56,804 nucleotides of DNA, taken from NCBI RefSeq assembly GCF_018274385.1, contig NZ_JAAFYZ010000046.1, forward strand, positions 1 through 56,804. Reading direction: 5' to 3'. The translations under genes and the position numbers were made by a program. This stretch comes from Catenulispora pinistramenti. Its GTDB lineage: Bacteria; Actinomycetota; Actinomycetes; Streptomycetales; Catenulisporaceae. The notes below the pieces were generated by a model. The model was not told where the DNA came from and made no database searches. It worked only from the letters and a program-made list of their open reading frames with translations. Below, one piece after another: positions 1-8,297 of this stretch; within the stretch, counting starts at the first letter, position 1, and every line of letters begins with the position of its first letter.

Positions 1-61
1 ACTCCCGACAGGTCTCCCACACATCCGCCCCGACCAGCTCACCAGTCCACTCACCCTGCAT
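1..61 (-). CDS. IS1182-family transposase, N-terminal fragment (runs off left edge)
   Basis: On the minus strand an ATG at 61 opens a frame that stays open to the window edge and gives 20 residues beginning MQGEWTGELV and ending WETCRE. From memory of the family, actinobacterial IS1182 transposases begin with this kind of sequence (MQG-W-GELV...VWETCRE). The rest, including the DDE catalytic core, lies outside the window, so it cannot be said whether the element is intact. No clear Shine-Dalgarno is visible. The identification rests on one short motif. Confidence 0.6.
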   Translation of the reverse strand, partial: MQGEWTGELVGADVWETCRE

Positions 62-173
62 AACAGCAGTCTGACCCCACCGGAGAACCGACGAGGTCAG
101 AACGCATGATTTTCATGAGTCTTCTAGGCGGGAGCGACTACGGCACCGCGGATACTGACGCCGCCCACGTGGC

Positions 174-215
174 TTTGACAGCAGGTCAGGAGCCGTTGCG
201 TGACCTGCTGTCAAA
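174..215. repeat. Palindromic repeat, copy 1 (upstream of amine oxidase)
   Basis: Two perfect 15-base arms (TTTGACAGCAGGTCA at 174-188 and its reverse complement at 201-215) enclose a 12-base loop. A second copy with identical arms and the same loop length lies at 2661-2702, in the same orientation judged by the flanks (TGGC before, CCG-GG-CAG after). The two copies bracket the amine oxidase gene. There is no T-tract, so it is not a typical intrinsic terminator. Confidence 0.9.
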
Positions 216-280
216 CCGCGGGCAGTGGCGCGGTCCCGATGCGGTTCACCTGCTGAAAGCTGAAGCTGCCATCTCGCCGT

Positions 281-448
281 TCACCGGTTCGCCGCCTCAG
301 CCGCGAGTTCCCAGTCCAGCGCCCACACCTTCACCTCGGGCCCGATGATGTCGGCGGTGACGGCGAACGCGGCGTAGCCGCTGATCGCCACCGCGCCGGT
401 GCGCCACACCCGCCCGAGCCGCATTCGGTCCCGCAGGCGCCGCGCCAT
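281..448 (-). CDS. Hypothetical small protein (55 aa)
   Basis: An ATG at 448 opens a 55-codon frame that ends at a TGA at 281-283. Almost every third codon position is G or C, as in true genes of this genome. The product is a basic N-terminus (ARRLRDRMRLGRVWR) followed by a moderately hydrophobic stretch and an acidic tail with WALDWELAAEAA. An in-frame TAG lies just upstream of the ATG, so it does not extend. No family is recognised and no clear Shine-Dalgarno is visible. It could be the last piece of a larger decayed gene. Confidence 0.4.
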   Translation of the reverse strand: MARRLRDRMRLGRVWRTGAVAISGYAAFAVTADIIGPEVKVWALDWELAAEAANR

Positions 449-541
449 TGCAAACTACGGCTGCGCAGATGGCTGCGATGGACGACGCCGCCGCATACTT
501 ACCCAGGGCGGAGAAGTGGCGGCGATACTTCAGCGCCTGCG

Positions 542-733
542 TTCAGAAGCCGGCCTTCAGCGGTTCCTGCGAGCTGCACCGGCCCCGACCACCACTACAC
601 CTTCGGGTAGGCGCGCGCCGGTGCCTACGCCGCCGCGAATACCCCCGCCGGGAAACCCGACGCCATCAGCCGTACCACGGGCCTGACCATCGCCGTGCTG
701 ACCAATCCCCGTGCTGAACAATCGCCGTGCTGA
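542..733 (+). pseudogene. Degraded serine hydrolase (beta-lactamase-like) C-terminal remnant
   Basis: The frame containing codon 587-589 reads PDHHYTFG, then a TAG stop, then ARAGAYAAANTPAGKPD and TTGLTIAVLTN, ending at a TGA at 731-733. The pattern (HHYTFG...G..A..A.T..G....VAVLTN) resembles the last strands of class-C beta-lactamase-like serine hydrolases. Third positions are GC-rich, but an internal stop is present and no N-terminal part or SxxK motif is seen. The end contains a near-repeat of ATCGCCGTGCTGACC (687-735). The family assignment is tentative. Confidence 0.35.
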
Positions 734-750
734 CCTGAGAGAAGAACACT

Positions 751-2622
751 GTGAAGAACAGGTTGTCGAGTCGGTTCGGCCTGCCCAAAAACGGCGGGCT
801 TCCCGAAAGCGCCGACTCATCCGAGAGCACCGGTCTGACGCGGCGTGCGCTGGTCGGTGGTGCGGCAGCCGCCACGCTGGGCCTGCCCGCAGCCGCCACC
901 TTCGCGCTGCCCGCCTCCGACGCCGCCGCGGCGGCGCCGCGGACCGACTCCCCCGGCGGTGGCGACGAGGCGACGTCCCGGGAACTGGCCCGCGAAGTCC
1001 TGCTGGTCAGCGACGACGAGCAGAGCGATCTCAAGCTCGAGTACCTCAAGATCCTGATCGACGGCCGGCTGCCCGCGCCGACAGCGCGCAAGCGGGTGCT
1101 CATCGTCGGAGCCGGCGCGGCCGGGCTGACCGCGGCGCGCCTGCTCACCGCGGCCGGGCACGATGTGGTGATCTTGGAGGCCAACGGCAGTCGGGTCGGC
1201 GGGCGGATCAAGACTTTCCGCGGCATCTTCTCCGACCCGCACCTGCACGCCGAGGCCGGCGCCATGCGGCTGCCGGACGCCCACCCGCTCGTCCTCGCGC
1301 TCGGCGACAAGCTCGGCCTGACCCGCCGTCTGTTCTACAACGCCGACGTCGCCCCCGGCGCGGTGTCCACCGGCAAGATCCCGCCGGTGACGTACACCTC
1401 GTTCACCGGCGAGACCTGGACCAACGGCCAGGGCGGCACGGCGTTCAGCGCGCCGCCCGCCACCGGACTGTCCCTAATCACCTCGAACGGCCTGACCCGG
1501 ACCCGGAACGCGTACGCGCAGAATCCGAGCGCGTTCAACAGCCTGTTCGGCACGGATCTGGCCACCACGACCACGGCCGCGGCGAACACGGCCTTCGCCC
1601 CCGTTCTCGTGTCCAGCACCGCCCCGATCGCCACGCAACTGGCCGGCTGGACGCAGCTCTTCCGTGATTTCGACGGTTACTCCACCCAGCGGTACCTCGT
1701 CGAGAACCAGGGCTGGGACACGGCCCGGCTGCAGGCCGTCGGCACCGTGGAGAACCTCACCTCACGCCTGCACTACTCGCTGATCCCGACCCTGTTCGAC
1801 CACGCGCTGATCAGCCCGACGAACCGGTACTGGGAGTTCGAGAACGGGACCGCCTCCCTGACCGACGCCCTCGCGGCCCCGCTGAAGGGCCTGATCCGCA
1901 CCAACCGCAGGATGACCAAGCTCATCCAAGACGGGCAGGGAGTGACGATCGAGACCACCGCCGAGTCGGGAAGTGAAGACTCCTGCGACGGCGCACCGAT
2001 CGGCCCGGTCGAGACCTTCCACGGCGACTACGCCATCATCGCCGTCCCCTTCAGCGCCCTGCGCTTCTGCCAGTTCGCGCCGCTGATGTCCTACCCCAAG
2101 CGGCGCGCGGTGGAGGAACTCCACTACGACAGCGCGACCAAGGTGCTCCTCGAGTTCAAGACGCGCTTCTGGGAGCGCGGCCCCGGCGGCTTCACCGGCG
2201 GCGGCAACATCTCGGACTACCCGAGCCGTTTCACCTACTTCCCCTCGCACGCACCCCAGGGATCCCGCGGCGGCGTGGTGCTCGCGGCCTACTGCTGGTC
2301 GGACGACGCGATGCGCTGGGACTCCCTGACCCCGGGCGAACGCTACGCACTCGCCCTGGACGACATGGCCCGCATCTACGGAAACCAGGTCTACACCGAG
2401 TTCACCGGCGTCGGTGCCACTCAGTCCTGGGCCAGGGCCCGCTACGCCCTGGGCGAGGCCGTCGTCGTGACCCCCGGCCAACTGCACGAACTGCACCCGG
2501 CCACGCGCACGGTCGAGGGCCGGGTGCACTTCGCGGGCGAGCACACCAGCCTCAAGCCGGCCTGGATCGAAGGCGCGCTGGAGTCCGCGGTACGCACCTT
2601 CCTCGAGGTGCACGCACGCTGA
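751..2622 (+). CDS. Tat-secreted flavin monoamine oxidase / L-amino-acid oxidase family protein
   Basis: A 623-residue FAD amine oxidase that oxidatively deaminates an amine or amino acid; the substrate cannot be told. A twin-arginine signal (LTRRALVG, residues 29-36) and an Ala-rich hydrophobic stretch to about residue 62 predict Tat export, which fits a protein that carries folded FAD. The dinucleotide-binding motif GAGAAG is at 120-125 and is followed by the acidic end [12 protein letters not shown]. The C-terminal FAD motif is [11 protein letters not shown]...WIEGALESA. The start is a GTG with GAGAGAAG upstream. It stands alone, bracketed by two copies of a palindromic repeat (174-215 and 2661-2702), which suggests it moved as a unit. 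Confidence 0.9.
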   Translation: MKNRLSSRFGLPKNGGLPESADSSESTGLTRRALVGGAAAATLGLPAAATFALPASDAAAAAPRTDSPGGGDEATSRELAREVLLVSDDEQSDLKLEYLKILIDGRLPAPTARKRVLIVGAGAAGLTAARLLTAAGHDVVILEANGSRVGGRIKTFRGIFSDPHLHAEAGAMRLPDAHPLVLALGDKLGLTRRLFYNADVAPGAVSTGKIPPVTYTSFTGETWTNGQGGTAFSAPPATGLSLITSNGLTRTRNAYAQNPSAFNSLFGTDLATTTTAAANTAFAPVLVSSTAPIATQLAGWTQLFRDFDGYSTQRYLVENQGWDTARLQAVGTVENLTSRLHYSLIPTLFDHALISPTNRYWEFENGTASLTDALAAPLKGLIRTNRRMTKLIQDGQGVTIETTAESGSEDSCDGAPIGPVETFHGDYAIIAVPFSALRFCQFAPLMSYPKRRAVEELHYDSATKVLLEFKTRFWERGPGGFTGGGNISDYPSRFTYFPSHAPQGSRGGVVLAAYCWSDDAMRWDSLTPGERYALALDDMARIYGNQVYTEFTGVGATQSWARARYALGEAVVVTPGQLHELHPATRTVEGRVHFAGEHTSLKPAWIEGALESAVRTFLEVHAR

Positions 2623-2660
2623 TCGGGTGCAGCGCCCGCGGCTCCCGCCACAGCGATGGC

Positions 2661-2702
2661 TTTGACAGCAGGTCAGGACCCGATGCTTGACCTGCTGTCA
2701 AA
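2661..2702. repeat. Palindromic repeat, copy 2 (downstream of amine oxidase)
   Basis: Arms at 2661-2675 and 2688-2702 are identical to those of copy 1; the 12-base loop differs at several positions. It lies 38 bases after the amine oxidase stop codon. It could act as a transcription barrier, but the same structure upstream of the gene argues for a dispersed repeat. Confidence 0.9.
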
Positions 2703-2757
2703 CCGAGGACAGCTGGCCCCTCCAGAACCCGCAGCTCAGATGAGTCCGGCGGTGTAT

Positions 2758-3030
2758 TCAGCTCTGGTCCGGTGCCCTCTCGATGATCAGGTCCCCGGAC
2801 CCCGGTTCCAGCTCGACCGAGTCCGTCAGGTGCAGGTGGCTGCCGGGAGGCACGTCCGCCTGGGCCAAGGTGAGGCAGTGCTGGGCGAGTGACACCAGGC
2901 CCGCGGTGTTGGCCCGGACGACGACCTCGCCGGCCGCGGCATCGATCTCGATGCGGAACCCCTCCGCCCAGGCGAACCGCAGCGATCCGCCTGGTTGGTA
3001 GTCCGCTACTGTCACTCGCCGTTCCGTCAT
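2758..3030 (-). CDS. Imm32-like immunity-family protein (90 aa)
   Basis: A small acidic protein beginning MTERRVTVADYQPGG. The body contains RANTAGLVSLAQHCLTLAQ, then PPGSHLHL, then an acidic stretch and ELEPGSGDLIIER. This spacing matches what I know of the Imm32 (immunity protein 32) family, whose members often stand without an obvious toxin. The start at 3030 fits the family length; an alternative ATG nine bases upstream (3039) is possible. No toxin or effector gene is adjacent, so a true immunity role is not shown. Confidence 0.65.
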   Translation of the reverse strand: MTERRVTVADYQPGGSLRFAWAEGFRIEIDAAAGEVVVRANTAGLVSLAQHCLTLAQADVPPGSHLHLTDSVELEPGSGDLIIERAPDQS

Positions 3031-3157
3031 TGGATGCATCCGTTTGTGAAGTAGACGTGGTCGTTCCGGGTCACGGCCATGCGCCGGCCGTAGGGTCGGG
3101 CTGTATGTACTCGAAGTTGTAGTACGGCCCACCGCCGGCAACAAGAGGAGATCAACA

Positions 3158-3463
3158 ATGTCCGCGACGTTGGCGCTGACGCACAAAGCAATCGGAGCGG
3201 AGGTCCGCCGCGCCACGTACGACGTCGTACTCGACGGGGAGCGCGTCGGGTCAGTCGAAGTGAACGGCACGTTCGAGACGCCGATCGAACCCGGACGTCA
3301 CACCCTGCAAGTCCGCAGTGGCCGAAACTCAAGCCGAACCAAGACCTTCGACGCCGCCGACGGTGAGACCGTCGCCTTCCGATGCACCGGAAAAGCCATT
3401 TTGCCGATCTTCCTCTTGTCGTTCATCGTCCCCAGCCTGGCGCTCAGGCTCAAGCGCCAGTAG
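3158..3463 (+). CDS. Small membrane-anchored hypothetical protein (101 aa)
   Basis: A 101-residue protein preceded by a strong AAGAGGAG nine bases before the ATG. Residues 17-75 look like a small beta-sandwich of PEGA type (VVLDGERVGSVEVNGTFE...PGRHTLQVRSG). Residues about 79-96 form a single hydrophobic segment (AILPIFLLSFIVPSLAL) followed by KRQ, so the soluble domain sits N-terminal of a C-terminal membrane anchor. No catalytic residues are apparent. Confidence 0.75.
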   Translation: MSATLALTHKAIGAEVRRATYDVVLDGERVGSVEVNGTFETPIEPGRHTLQVRSGRNSSRTKTFDAADGETVAFRCTGKAILPIFLLSFIVPSLALRLKRQ

Positions 3464-3534
3464 GTGCGGCTTTTCCTCCACTGAGCTGCTCCCTCGCTCC
3501 GCACTCGCGGCGCCTTCGACGGCCGCGACACACA

Positions 3535-4401
3535 TCAGTCGAGCGGTATCACCGCGACGGGGCAGTCGGCGTGGTGCAGCGCGGTGTGCGCGACCGGTCC
3601 GATGCGCATGCCGTGCAGGTTGCCGCCGTGGCGCTGGGCTCCGACCACGAGCAGGTCGAACCCCTTGGAGGCCTCGACCAGTTCGGCGCCGGCCGGACCG
3701 GCGCCGATGAGCTCGGTGACTGCCACCTCGGAGTACTTGAACCGCCACGGCTGGACCACGGCCTCCAGGCGGATGGCCCACTCGTCCTTGACCTTGGCGG
3801 TGTTCTCGAAGGCGCTGTCGCCTTCGTTGTAGGGCAGGAACCACGGTTCGTCCCACACATGCACCACGGTCAGCGCCGCCCCGCGCTGCGAGGCCAGGGC
3901 GAAGGCGAAGTCGAAGACGCGGTCGCAGGGCCCGGCGAGGTCGACGGCGGCCAGCACCCTGTCACACGCGGGGCGCTCATCGCCGCGGACCACGATGACC
4001 GGACAGACGACCCCGGCCAGCGCCCGCAGCGACACCGAGCCGACCATCAGTCCGTCGAACCCGCCGGCCCCGCGTTTGCCGACCACCAGCAGTTCGGCGT
4101 CGCGGCAGGCCTCGACGAGCGCCGCTGCCGCGTACCCGGCCACGGCGCGGGTCTGGACGACGATCTCGGGATGGCCGGCGTGGACGACGTCCGCGGCTGC
4201 TTCCAGCAGTGTTTCGGCGGCCTCGTGGCACGCCTCTTGCGACATCTCGGGCTGCGCGGACAGCTGGCCTGCGGCCGGCCACTGGTAGGCGTGGACGATG
4301 CGCAGCGCGCCGCCCCGAGTGACGGCCTCGCGGGTGGCCTCAGCCAAGGCGCGCTCGCTGGGAGCGGTGTGGTCATAGCCGACGACGATCGTGCGATTCA
4401 T
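3535..4401 (-). CDS. Tandem universal stress protein (UspA family, two domains)
   Basis: 288 residues made of two Usp domains. The first (from RTIVVGYDHT) ends with the nucleotide-binding pattern G-2x-G-9x-G-S seen in VVGKRGAGGFDGLMVGS. In the second, the matching stretch reads VVGAQRHGGNLHGMRIGPV, where the second Gly and the G-S pair are replaced, so only the N-terminal half is expected to bind ATP. The start at 4401 (MNRTIVVGYD) is chosen because family members begin directly before this strand. It lies 42 bases downstream of htpX on the same strand and is probably co-transcribed. Confidence 0.88.
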   Translation of the reverse strand: MNRTIVVGYDHTAPSERALAEATREAVTRGGALRIVHAYQWPAAGQLSAQPEMSQEACHEAAETLLEAAADVVHAGHPEIVVQTRAVAGYAAAALVEACRDAELLVVGKRGAGGFDGLMVGSVSLRALAGVVCPVIVVRGDERPACDRVLAAVDLAGPCDRVFDFAFALASQRGAALTVVHVWDEPWFLPYNEGDSAFENTAKVKDEWAIRLEAVVQPWRFKYSEVAVTELIGAGPAGAELVEASKGFDLLVVGAQRHGGNLHGMRIGPVAHTALHHADCPVAVIPLD

Positions 4402-4443
4402 AACGATGCCTTCCATGGGAATCAAGTCGCGGTGTGCGCCGGC

Positions 4444-5394
4444 TCACACGGTGAGGCCTTGCTGCATGGCTTCCAGGACGGCGATGCGGTCGGCGATCGG
4501 CGGGTGGGTGTCGAACAGGCGGTGCATCCGGCCGGTGTGATGTTGGAGGGGGTCGTCGATGCACATCGCGGCGGTGGCGTGGTTGGTGTGTGCCAGCGGG
4601 GTGTCGTTGGCCTGGAGTTTGCGCAACGCGCTGAGCAGTCCGGCAGGGTTGCGGGACAGTTCCACGCCGCTGGCGTCGGCCAGGGACTCCCGGCGCCGGG
4701 ACAGCGCCAGGCGGATGAGCGGGCCGAACAGGAATCCGACGACGGACAGCAGCACCCCGGCGGCGAAGACCAGCAGCATCAGCTGGGCACCGTTGCGGCC
4801 GCGGGACCGCATGAAGAACGCGCTGCGCCAGACGAGCCCGGCGAGCAGCGCCGCCAGGCCGATCAGGGTACTGACCACGAGCAGCAGCCGGGTGTCGTAG
4901 TTCTTGATGTGGCTCATCTCGTGGGCCAGGACGCCTTCGAGCTCCTCGCGGTCCATCATCGCCAGCAGCCCGGAGGTCACCGTCACCGCGGACCGCGACG
5001 GGCTCATTCCGGTGGCGAAGGCGTTCGGCGAGGGATCCTCGACGATGTACACCGCCGGCATCGGGACTCCGTCGCCGAGAGCGAGCGCCGAGATCAGGTT
5101 GTACAGTTGCGCGTTCTGCTGCGGGTCCGCGGGCTTGGCTCCGGCCACCGACAGGACCAGGCGCGTCCCGGAGCGCAGGGTGAACGCGATCCCGGCCAGG
5201 GCGACCACGGCGGCGATGAGCAGTCCGAGGACGATGTCGCCGGTCGTGGCACCAGTGCCGGTGGTCCCGGCGGTGGAAGGTGACACCGCGGCGTACAGCG
5301 CCCCGATGATCGCGCCGATCCCCAGCCAGGCGAGGAAGAACAGGGCGATGTAGATGATCGTGCGTCGCTTGTTGCGGGCGATCTGCTCGTACAT
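4444..5394 (-). CDS. htpX: M48 family zinc metalloprotease HtpX homologue
   Basis: 316-residue membrane protease. Two hydrophobic segments at about 13-36 and 52-72 precede the catalytic domain. The zinc motif HEMSH is at 158-162, and the third ligand is probably Glu236 in RRRESLAD. Two more hydrophobic segments lie between them (about 169-188 and 204-226), as in HtpX. Such proteases degrade damaged membrane proteins on the cytosolic face. The gene follows lemA by 11 bases, the usual lemA-htpX pairing, with a Usp gene downstream, which gives a membrane-stress operon. Confidence 0.93.
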   Translation of the reverse strand: MYEQIARNKRRTIIYIALFFLAWLGIGAIIGALYAAVSPSTAGTTGTGATTGDIVLGLLIAAVVALAGIAFTLRSGTRLVLSVAGAKPADPQQNAQLYNLISALALGDGVPMPAVYIVEDPSPNAFATGMSPSRSAVTVTSGLLAMMDREELEGVLAHEMSHIKNYDTRLLLVVSTLIGLAALLAGLVWRSAFFMRSRGRNGAQLMLLVFAAGVLLSVVGFLFGPLIRLALSRRRESLADASGVELSRNPAGLLSALRKLQANDTPLAHTNHATAAMCIDDPLQHHTGRMHRLFDTHPPIADRIAVLEAMQQGLTV

Positions 5395-5405
5395 GGCCGG
5401 TCCCC

Positions 5406-6005
5406 TCAGCCGTGGGTCGGCGGCGCGCCAGGTGTGGTCGCGGCGGTGAAGTCGACGACCGGGACGTCCTTGTCGGTCTCGTCGGCCTGGAAGAACACCA
5501 CAGGGTGGAAGCCGAACGGCGAGGCGATCAGCGTGCGCGGGAACGACTGCACAGCGGTGTTGTAGTCCCGGGCGCTGGTGTTGTAGTAGCGGCGGGCGTA
5601 CTCCAGCTTGTCCTCGGTAGCAGCCAACTGCTCCTGCAGAGCCAGGAATCCCTCCTGGGCGCGCAACACCGGATAGTTCTCAGCGACCGCGAACAGCGAA
5701 CGCAGGGAACTGCTCAGCGCGCTCTCCGCGGAGGCGACGGCCTTCGGATCTGCCGTGGCACCGGCGCTCACCGCCCGGGCGCGGGCATCGGTCACCGCCT
5801 CGAACGTCCCGCTCTCGTGGGTGGCGTAGCCCCGCACGGTCTGAACAAGGTTCGGGATCAAGTCGTGGCGGCGCTTGAGTTCCACGTCGATCTGCGACCA
5901 GGCCTCGCTGGTCCGGTTGCGCTTGCGGACCAGGCTGTTGTAGCCGAGCCCGGCGGCCAGCGCCACGACCAGGACGATTACTACGACGATGACGACTGCG
6001 GCCAT
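5406..6005 (-). CDS. lemA: LemA family protein
   Basis: 199 residues: an N-terminal membrane anchor (AAVVIVVVIVLVVALAAGLG) followed by the conserved YNSLVRKRNRTSEAWSQIDV and LKRRHDLIPNLVQTV stretches typical of LemA, which forms helical bundles at the membrane. I chose the ATG at 6005 because AAGGAG sits nine bases before it; an ATG at 6011 would leave only three bases. It is the first gene of the lemA-htpX-usp operon. A broken whiB-like gene lies directly upstream. Confidence 0.9.
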   Translation of the reverse strand: MAAVVIVVVIVLVVALAAGLGYNSLVRKRNRTSEAWSQIDVELKRRHDLIPNLVQTVRGYATHESGTFEAVTDARARAVSAGATADPKAVASAESALSSSLRSLFAVAENYPVLRAQEGFLALQEQLAATEDKLEYARRYYNTSARDYNTAVQSFPRTLIASPFGFHPVVFFQADETDKDVPVVDFTAATTPGAPPTHG

Positions 6006-6041
6006 GAGCATGCACTCCTTGAGTTTTCGGACCTGGCGGCG

Positions 6042-6183
6042 TCAGGACTCGACGGCCGGGCATCTGCGGCAGATGCTTTTCGCCAGGCTGATCTGCACCA
6101 CCGACTGCTCTGGTCACCTTGACGGGGAAGAAGAGTTCGGGGTCGGTTTCCTGGCAGGCGGCGCTCTGAGGCCAGGACCTCAT
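6042..6183 (-). pseudogene. WhiB-family regulator, frameshifted and truncated remnant
   Basis: On the minus strand the frame from ATG 6183 reads MRSWPQSAACQETDPELFFPV, the classic WhiB N-terminus with the first cluster cysteine. About ten codons later the match jumps to the +1 frame, reading VVQISLAKSICRRCPAVES and then TGA (6042-6044). That stretch carries the CxxC pair but stops before the fourth cysteine and the G[VI]WGG turn. With a frameshift and only three of the four cysteines, it cannot make a normal Fe-S WhiB protein. It lies just upstream of lemA. Confidence 0.75.
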
Positions 6184-6320
6184 GTCGCCCCCCGCCCATG
6201 CATGCCCAGTCCGCACAGCTCAAACGTACGAATCGGAGCCGGATACCCGCTGCCTCCGGGATCGGCGGACGGGTCAGGTCCGCCGCGGGCGAACCCCCTG
6301 CTGATCAGCCCTGCCGATCA

Positions 6321-6336
6321 GGGACGTTCGGCCCTG
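6321..6336. promoter_or_regulatory. Candidate DevR/DosR-like box upstream of the BON-domain gene
   Basis: GGGACGTTCGGCCCTG matches the pattern GGGAC-N(4)-GGCCC expected for DevR/DosR-type boxes in actinomycetes and ends 34 bases before the BON gene start. It is a sequence resemblance only. Confidence 0.45.
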
Positions 6337-6370
6337 CGGCCAGAGGCGGCGCGGCGGACACGATGGGTTC

Positions 6371-7036
6371 ATGACCCAGACACAGCAGAAGACGGACGGC
6401 GCGCTCAAGGTCGCGATCATCAGCGAACTCGCATGGACGGCCGGAGTGGACAGCGCCCACGTCGGCGTCGCCGTCACCGACGGCGCGGTCACCTTGTCCG
6501 GGGAGGTCGAGAGTTACCCGGAGAAGCTCCGCGCGGAGAAGGCCGTGGCCAGAGTTCACGGCGTCACGGCGATCGCCGCGGAGATCACGGTCCACGGCCG
6601 CCAGACGGTCAACGACACCGACATCGCCCGGGAGGCCGGCGAGGCCCTCGACCGCGCCGTGGACGTCCCCGCCGGTTCGGTGACGGCGTCCGTCCACGAT
6701 CACGCCATCACGCTGTCGGGCCAGGTCCCGTGGAACTACCAGCGCGAGGCCGCCGGACGCGCGGTACGCGACCTGCGGGGCGTGACCGACCTGCACAACA
6801 CTGTCGGCGTCCGGCCCGAGGTCTCGGCCACGAACATCAAGACCTCGATCAGCGCCGCACTCGTCCGCACCGCCCGTGCCGAGGCCCGGGACACCGTCGT
6901 GACCGCCGACACCGCCGGGGTCGTCACCCTGGCCGGGACGGTCCACTCCATGACCGAACGGCGCGCCGCTGAGTACGCCGCCTGGTCGGCGCCCGGCGTG
7001 GCGGATGTCGTCAACCACCTGCGCGTTCAGAACTGA
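6371..7036 (+). CDS. Triple BON-domain protein
   Basis: 221 residues with three consecutive BON domains: about 10-77 (hydrophobic core GAVTLSGEVESYPEK), 80-150 (HAITLSGQVPWNYQRE) and 152-220 (GVVTLAGTVHSMTERR). BON domains bind lipid or periplasmic surfaces and occur in osmotic-stress proteins such as OsmY. No signal peptide or membrane segment is visible, so a cytoplasmic or peripheral place is likely. It begins the forward half of the stress island, and a DevR-like box lies just upstream. Confidence 0.85.
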   Translation: MTQTQQKTDGALKVAIISELAWTAGVDSAHVGVAVTDGAVTLSGEVESYPEKLRAEKAVARVHGVTAIAAEITVHGRQTVNDTDIAREAGEALDRAVDVPAGSVTASVHDHAITLSGQVPWNYQREAAGRAVRDLRGVTDLHNTVGVRPEVSATNIKTSISAALVRTARAEARDTVVTADTAGVVTLAGTVHSMTERRAAEYAAWSAPGVADVVNHLRVQN

Positions 7037-7184
7037 CCTTGCAGCGCGGCGGGCCGAGTCGCCTCGGAGCGATCGCGGCGGCCCGGCCGGCGGTCGGCGT
7101 CCCGACTTACCTGCCTTCGGCGTCCGATGGGCCCCGGGCCGTCGATAGACGCCCGACCGAACAAGCCGGCCCATCAGCGCAGCC

Positions 7185-7224
7185 GTCACCACGCCACCAC
7201 GCCACCACGCCACCACGCCACCCC
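7185..7224 (+). repeat. Five tandem copies of an 8-base unit (GCCACCAC)
   Basis: Units at 7185, 7193, 7201, 7209 and 7217 read GTCACCAC, then three GCCACCAC, then GCCACCCC. The array ends 15 bases before the universal stress protein start and just before its GGAGG, so it forms most of the proximal 5' leader and could vary in length by slippage. Confidence 0.85.
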
Positions 7225-7239
7225 ATCACGGAGGTTGCC

Positions 7240-7758
7240 ATGCCGAACCAGACCACAGACCGAGAACCCCGCATCGTCGTCGGAGTCGACGGATCGCCGT
7301 GCTCGAAGACAGCCCTGCTCTGGGCCATGAACCAGGCACGGCAGACCGGAGCCGACGTCGAAGCCGTCGCCGCCTGGCAGTTCCCGACCATGTACGGAGC
7401 CGGTTTCGGCTACGCGTATCCGTCCTCGACGTTCGACGGCGTCAGCGCCGCCGCCGACGCCCAGAAGGCTCTGGACGAAACCGTCTCCGAGGTCTGCGCA
7501 GAGGTGGACCAGCCGGTCAAGGTCCGCACCCGCGTGGCCGAGGGCCATCCCGCCGAAGTGCTGATCACGGCTGCGACCGGCGCGCGGATGCTGGTGGTCG
7601 GCACCCGCGGGCACGGCAGCTTCGCCGGGATCCTCCTGGGGTCCGTCAGTCAGCACTGCGTCCAGCACGCACCGTGCCCCGTCCTGGTCGTCCCCCCGGC
7701 AGTCGAGACCGCCGCATCGCAGATCCCGAACACCGATGAAGCCTGGAGCCAGTCATGA
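7240..7758 (+). CDS. Universal stress protein (single UspA domain)
   Basis: 172 residues. IVVGVDGSPCSKTALLWA opens the domain, and VVGTRGHGSFAGILLGSVS carries a complete G-2x-G-9x-G-S ATP-binding pattern, so this one should bind nucleotide. The ATG at 7240 follows GGAGG by five bases. The stop overlaps the start of the next gene (shared ATGA), giving translational coupling to the GSP17M-type membrane protein. Confidence 0.9.
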   Translation: MPNQTTDREPRIVVGVDGSPCSKTALLWAMNQARQTGADVEAVAAWQFPTMYGAGFGYAYPSSTFDGVSAAADAQKALDETVSEVCAEVDQPVKVRTRVAEGHPAEVLITAATGARMLVVGTRGHGSFAGILLGSVSQHCVQHAPCPVLVVPPAVETAASQIPNTDEAWSQS

Positions 7759-8246
7759 TGAACACCGCGACATCGGCAAGCATGCGGATCACCATCGCCG
7801 CCGCGTCGGGCGACCAGGTGTCGCTGGGTTCGTACCCGACCTACGCGCAGGCGCAGAGCGTGATCGAGCGGCTCGCCGACCAGCAGTTCGAGGTCGAGGC
7901 GACCGAGATCATCGGCAACGACCTGCGCATGGTGGAACAGGTCACCGGCCGGTTGACGTGGCCGCGCGCGCTGATCGGCGGCATCGCCTCCGGGGCTTGG
8001 TTCGGGCTGTTCGTCGGCCTGCTCATCGACATCCTGACCACCGTGTCCTTCGGCCGCGCGATGCTTTTCGGCCTGACCTGGGGCGTGATCTTCGGCGGCG
8101 TCTACGCGACCGTCAGCTACGGCCTGATAGCCGGCCGCCGCGACTTCACCTCCCGCAGCGCCATCGTTCCGAGGCGCTTCGAGGTCCTGGTGGCCGCGAC
8201 ACACAGCGACCGCGCCCACGCCCTGCTGGCCGACTCATCGCGATAA
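7755..8246 (+). CDS. General stress protein 17M/YflT-type membrane protein
   Basis: 163 residues. The N-terminal 60 residues hold the GSP17M-like fold (LGSYPTYAQAQSVIERLADQQFEVEATEIIGNDL). Two membrane segments with Gly-rich faces follow (about 76-95 and 100-122), then a cytosolic tail. Family members are small stress-induced membrane proteins of unknown mechanism. It overlaps the upstream usp by four bases and is followed after 51 bases by the P-type ATPase. Confidence 0.78.
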   Translation: MMNTATSASMRITIAAASGDQVSLGSYPTYAQAQSVIERLADQQFEVEATEIIGNDLRMVEQVTGRLTWPRALIGGIASGAWFGLFVGLLIDILTTVSFGRAMLFGLTWGVIFGGVYATVSYGLIAGRRDFTSRSAIVPRRFEVLVAATHSDRAHALLADSSR

Positions 8247-8297
8247 GCGCGCCCGGCGATGGCTCCGCGAGGTCGGCAGGGCTGAGGAGAGACGACG

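Noticed and set aside
106..348. Frame containing ALTAGQEPLRDLLSNRGQ, similar to a frame at 2656-2892
   Set aside because: Both peptides are translations of the palindromic repeat; no coding bias outside it.
3382..5283. A 633-codon plus-strand frame opposite usp and htpX
   Set aside because: Shadow of two clear minus-strand genes; no motif, biased His/Gln/Gly composition.
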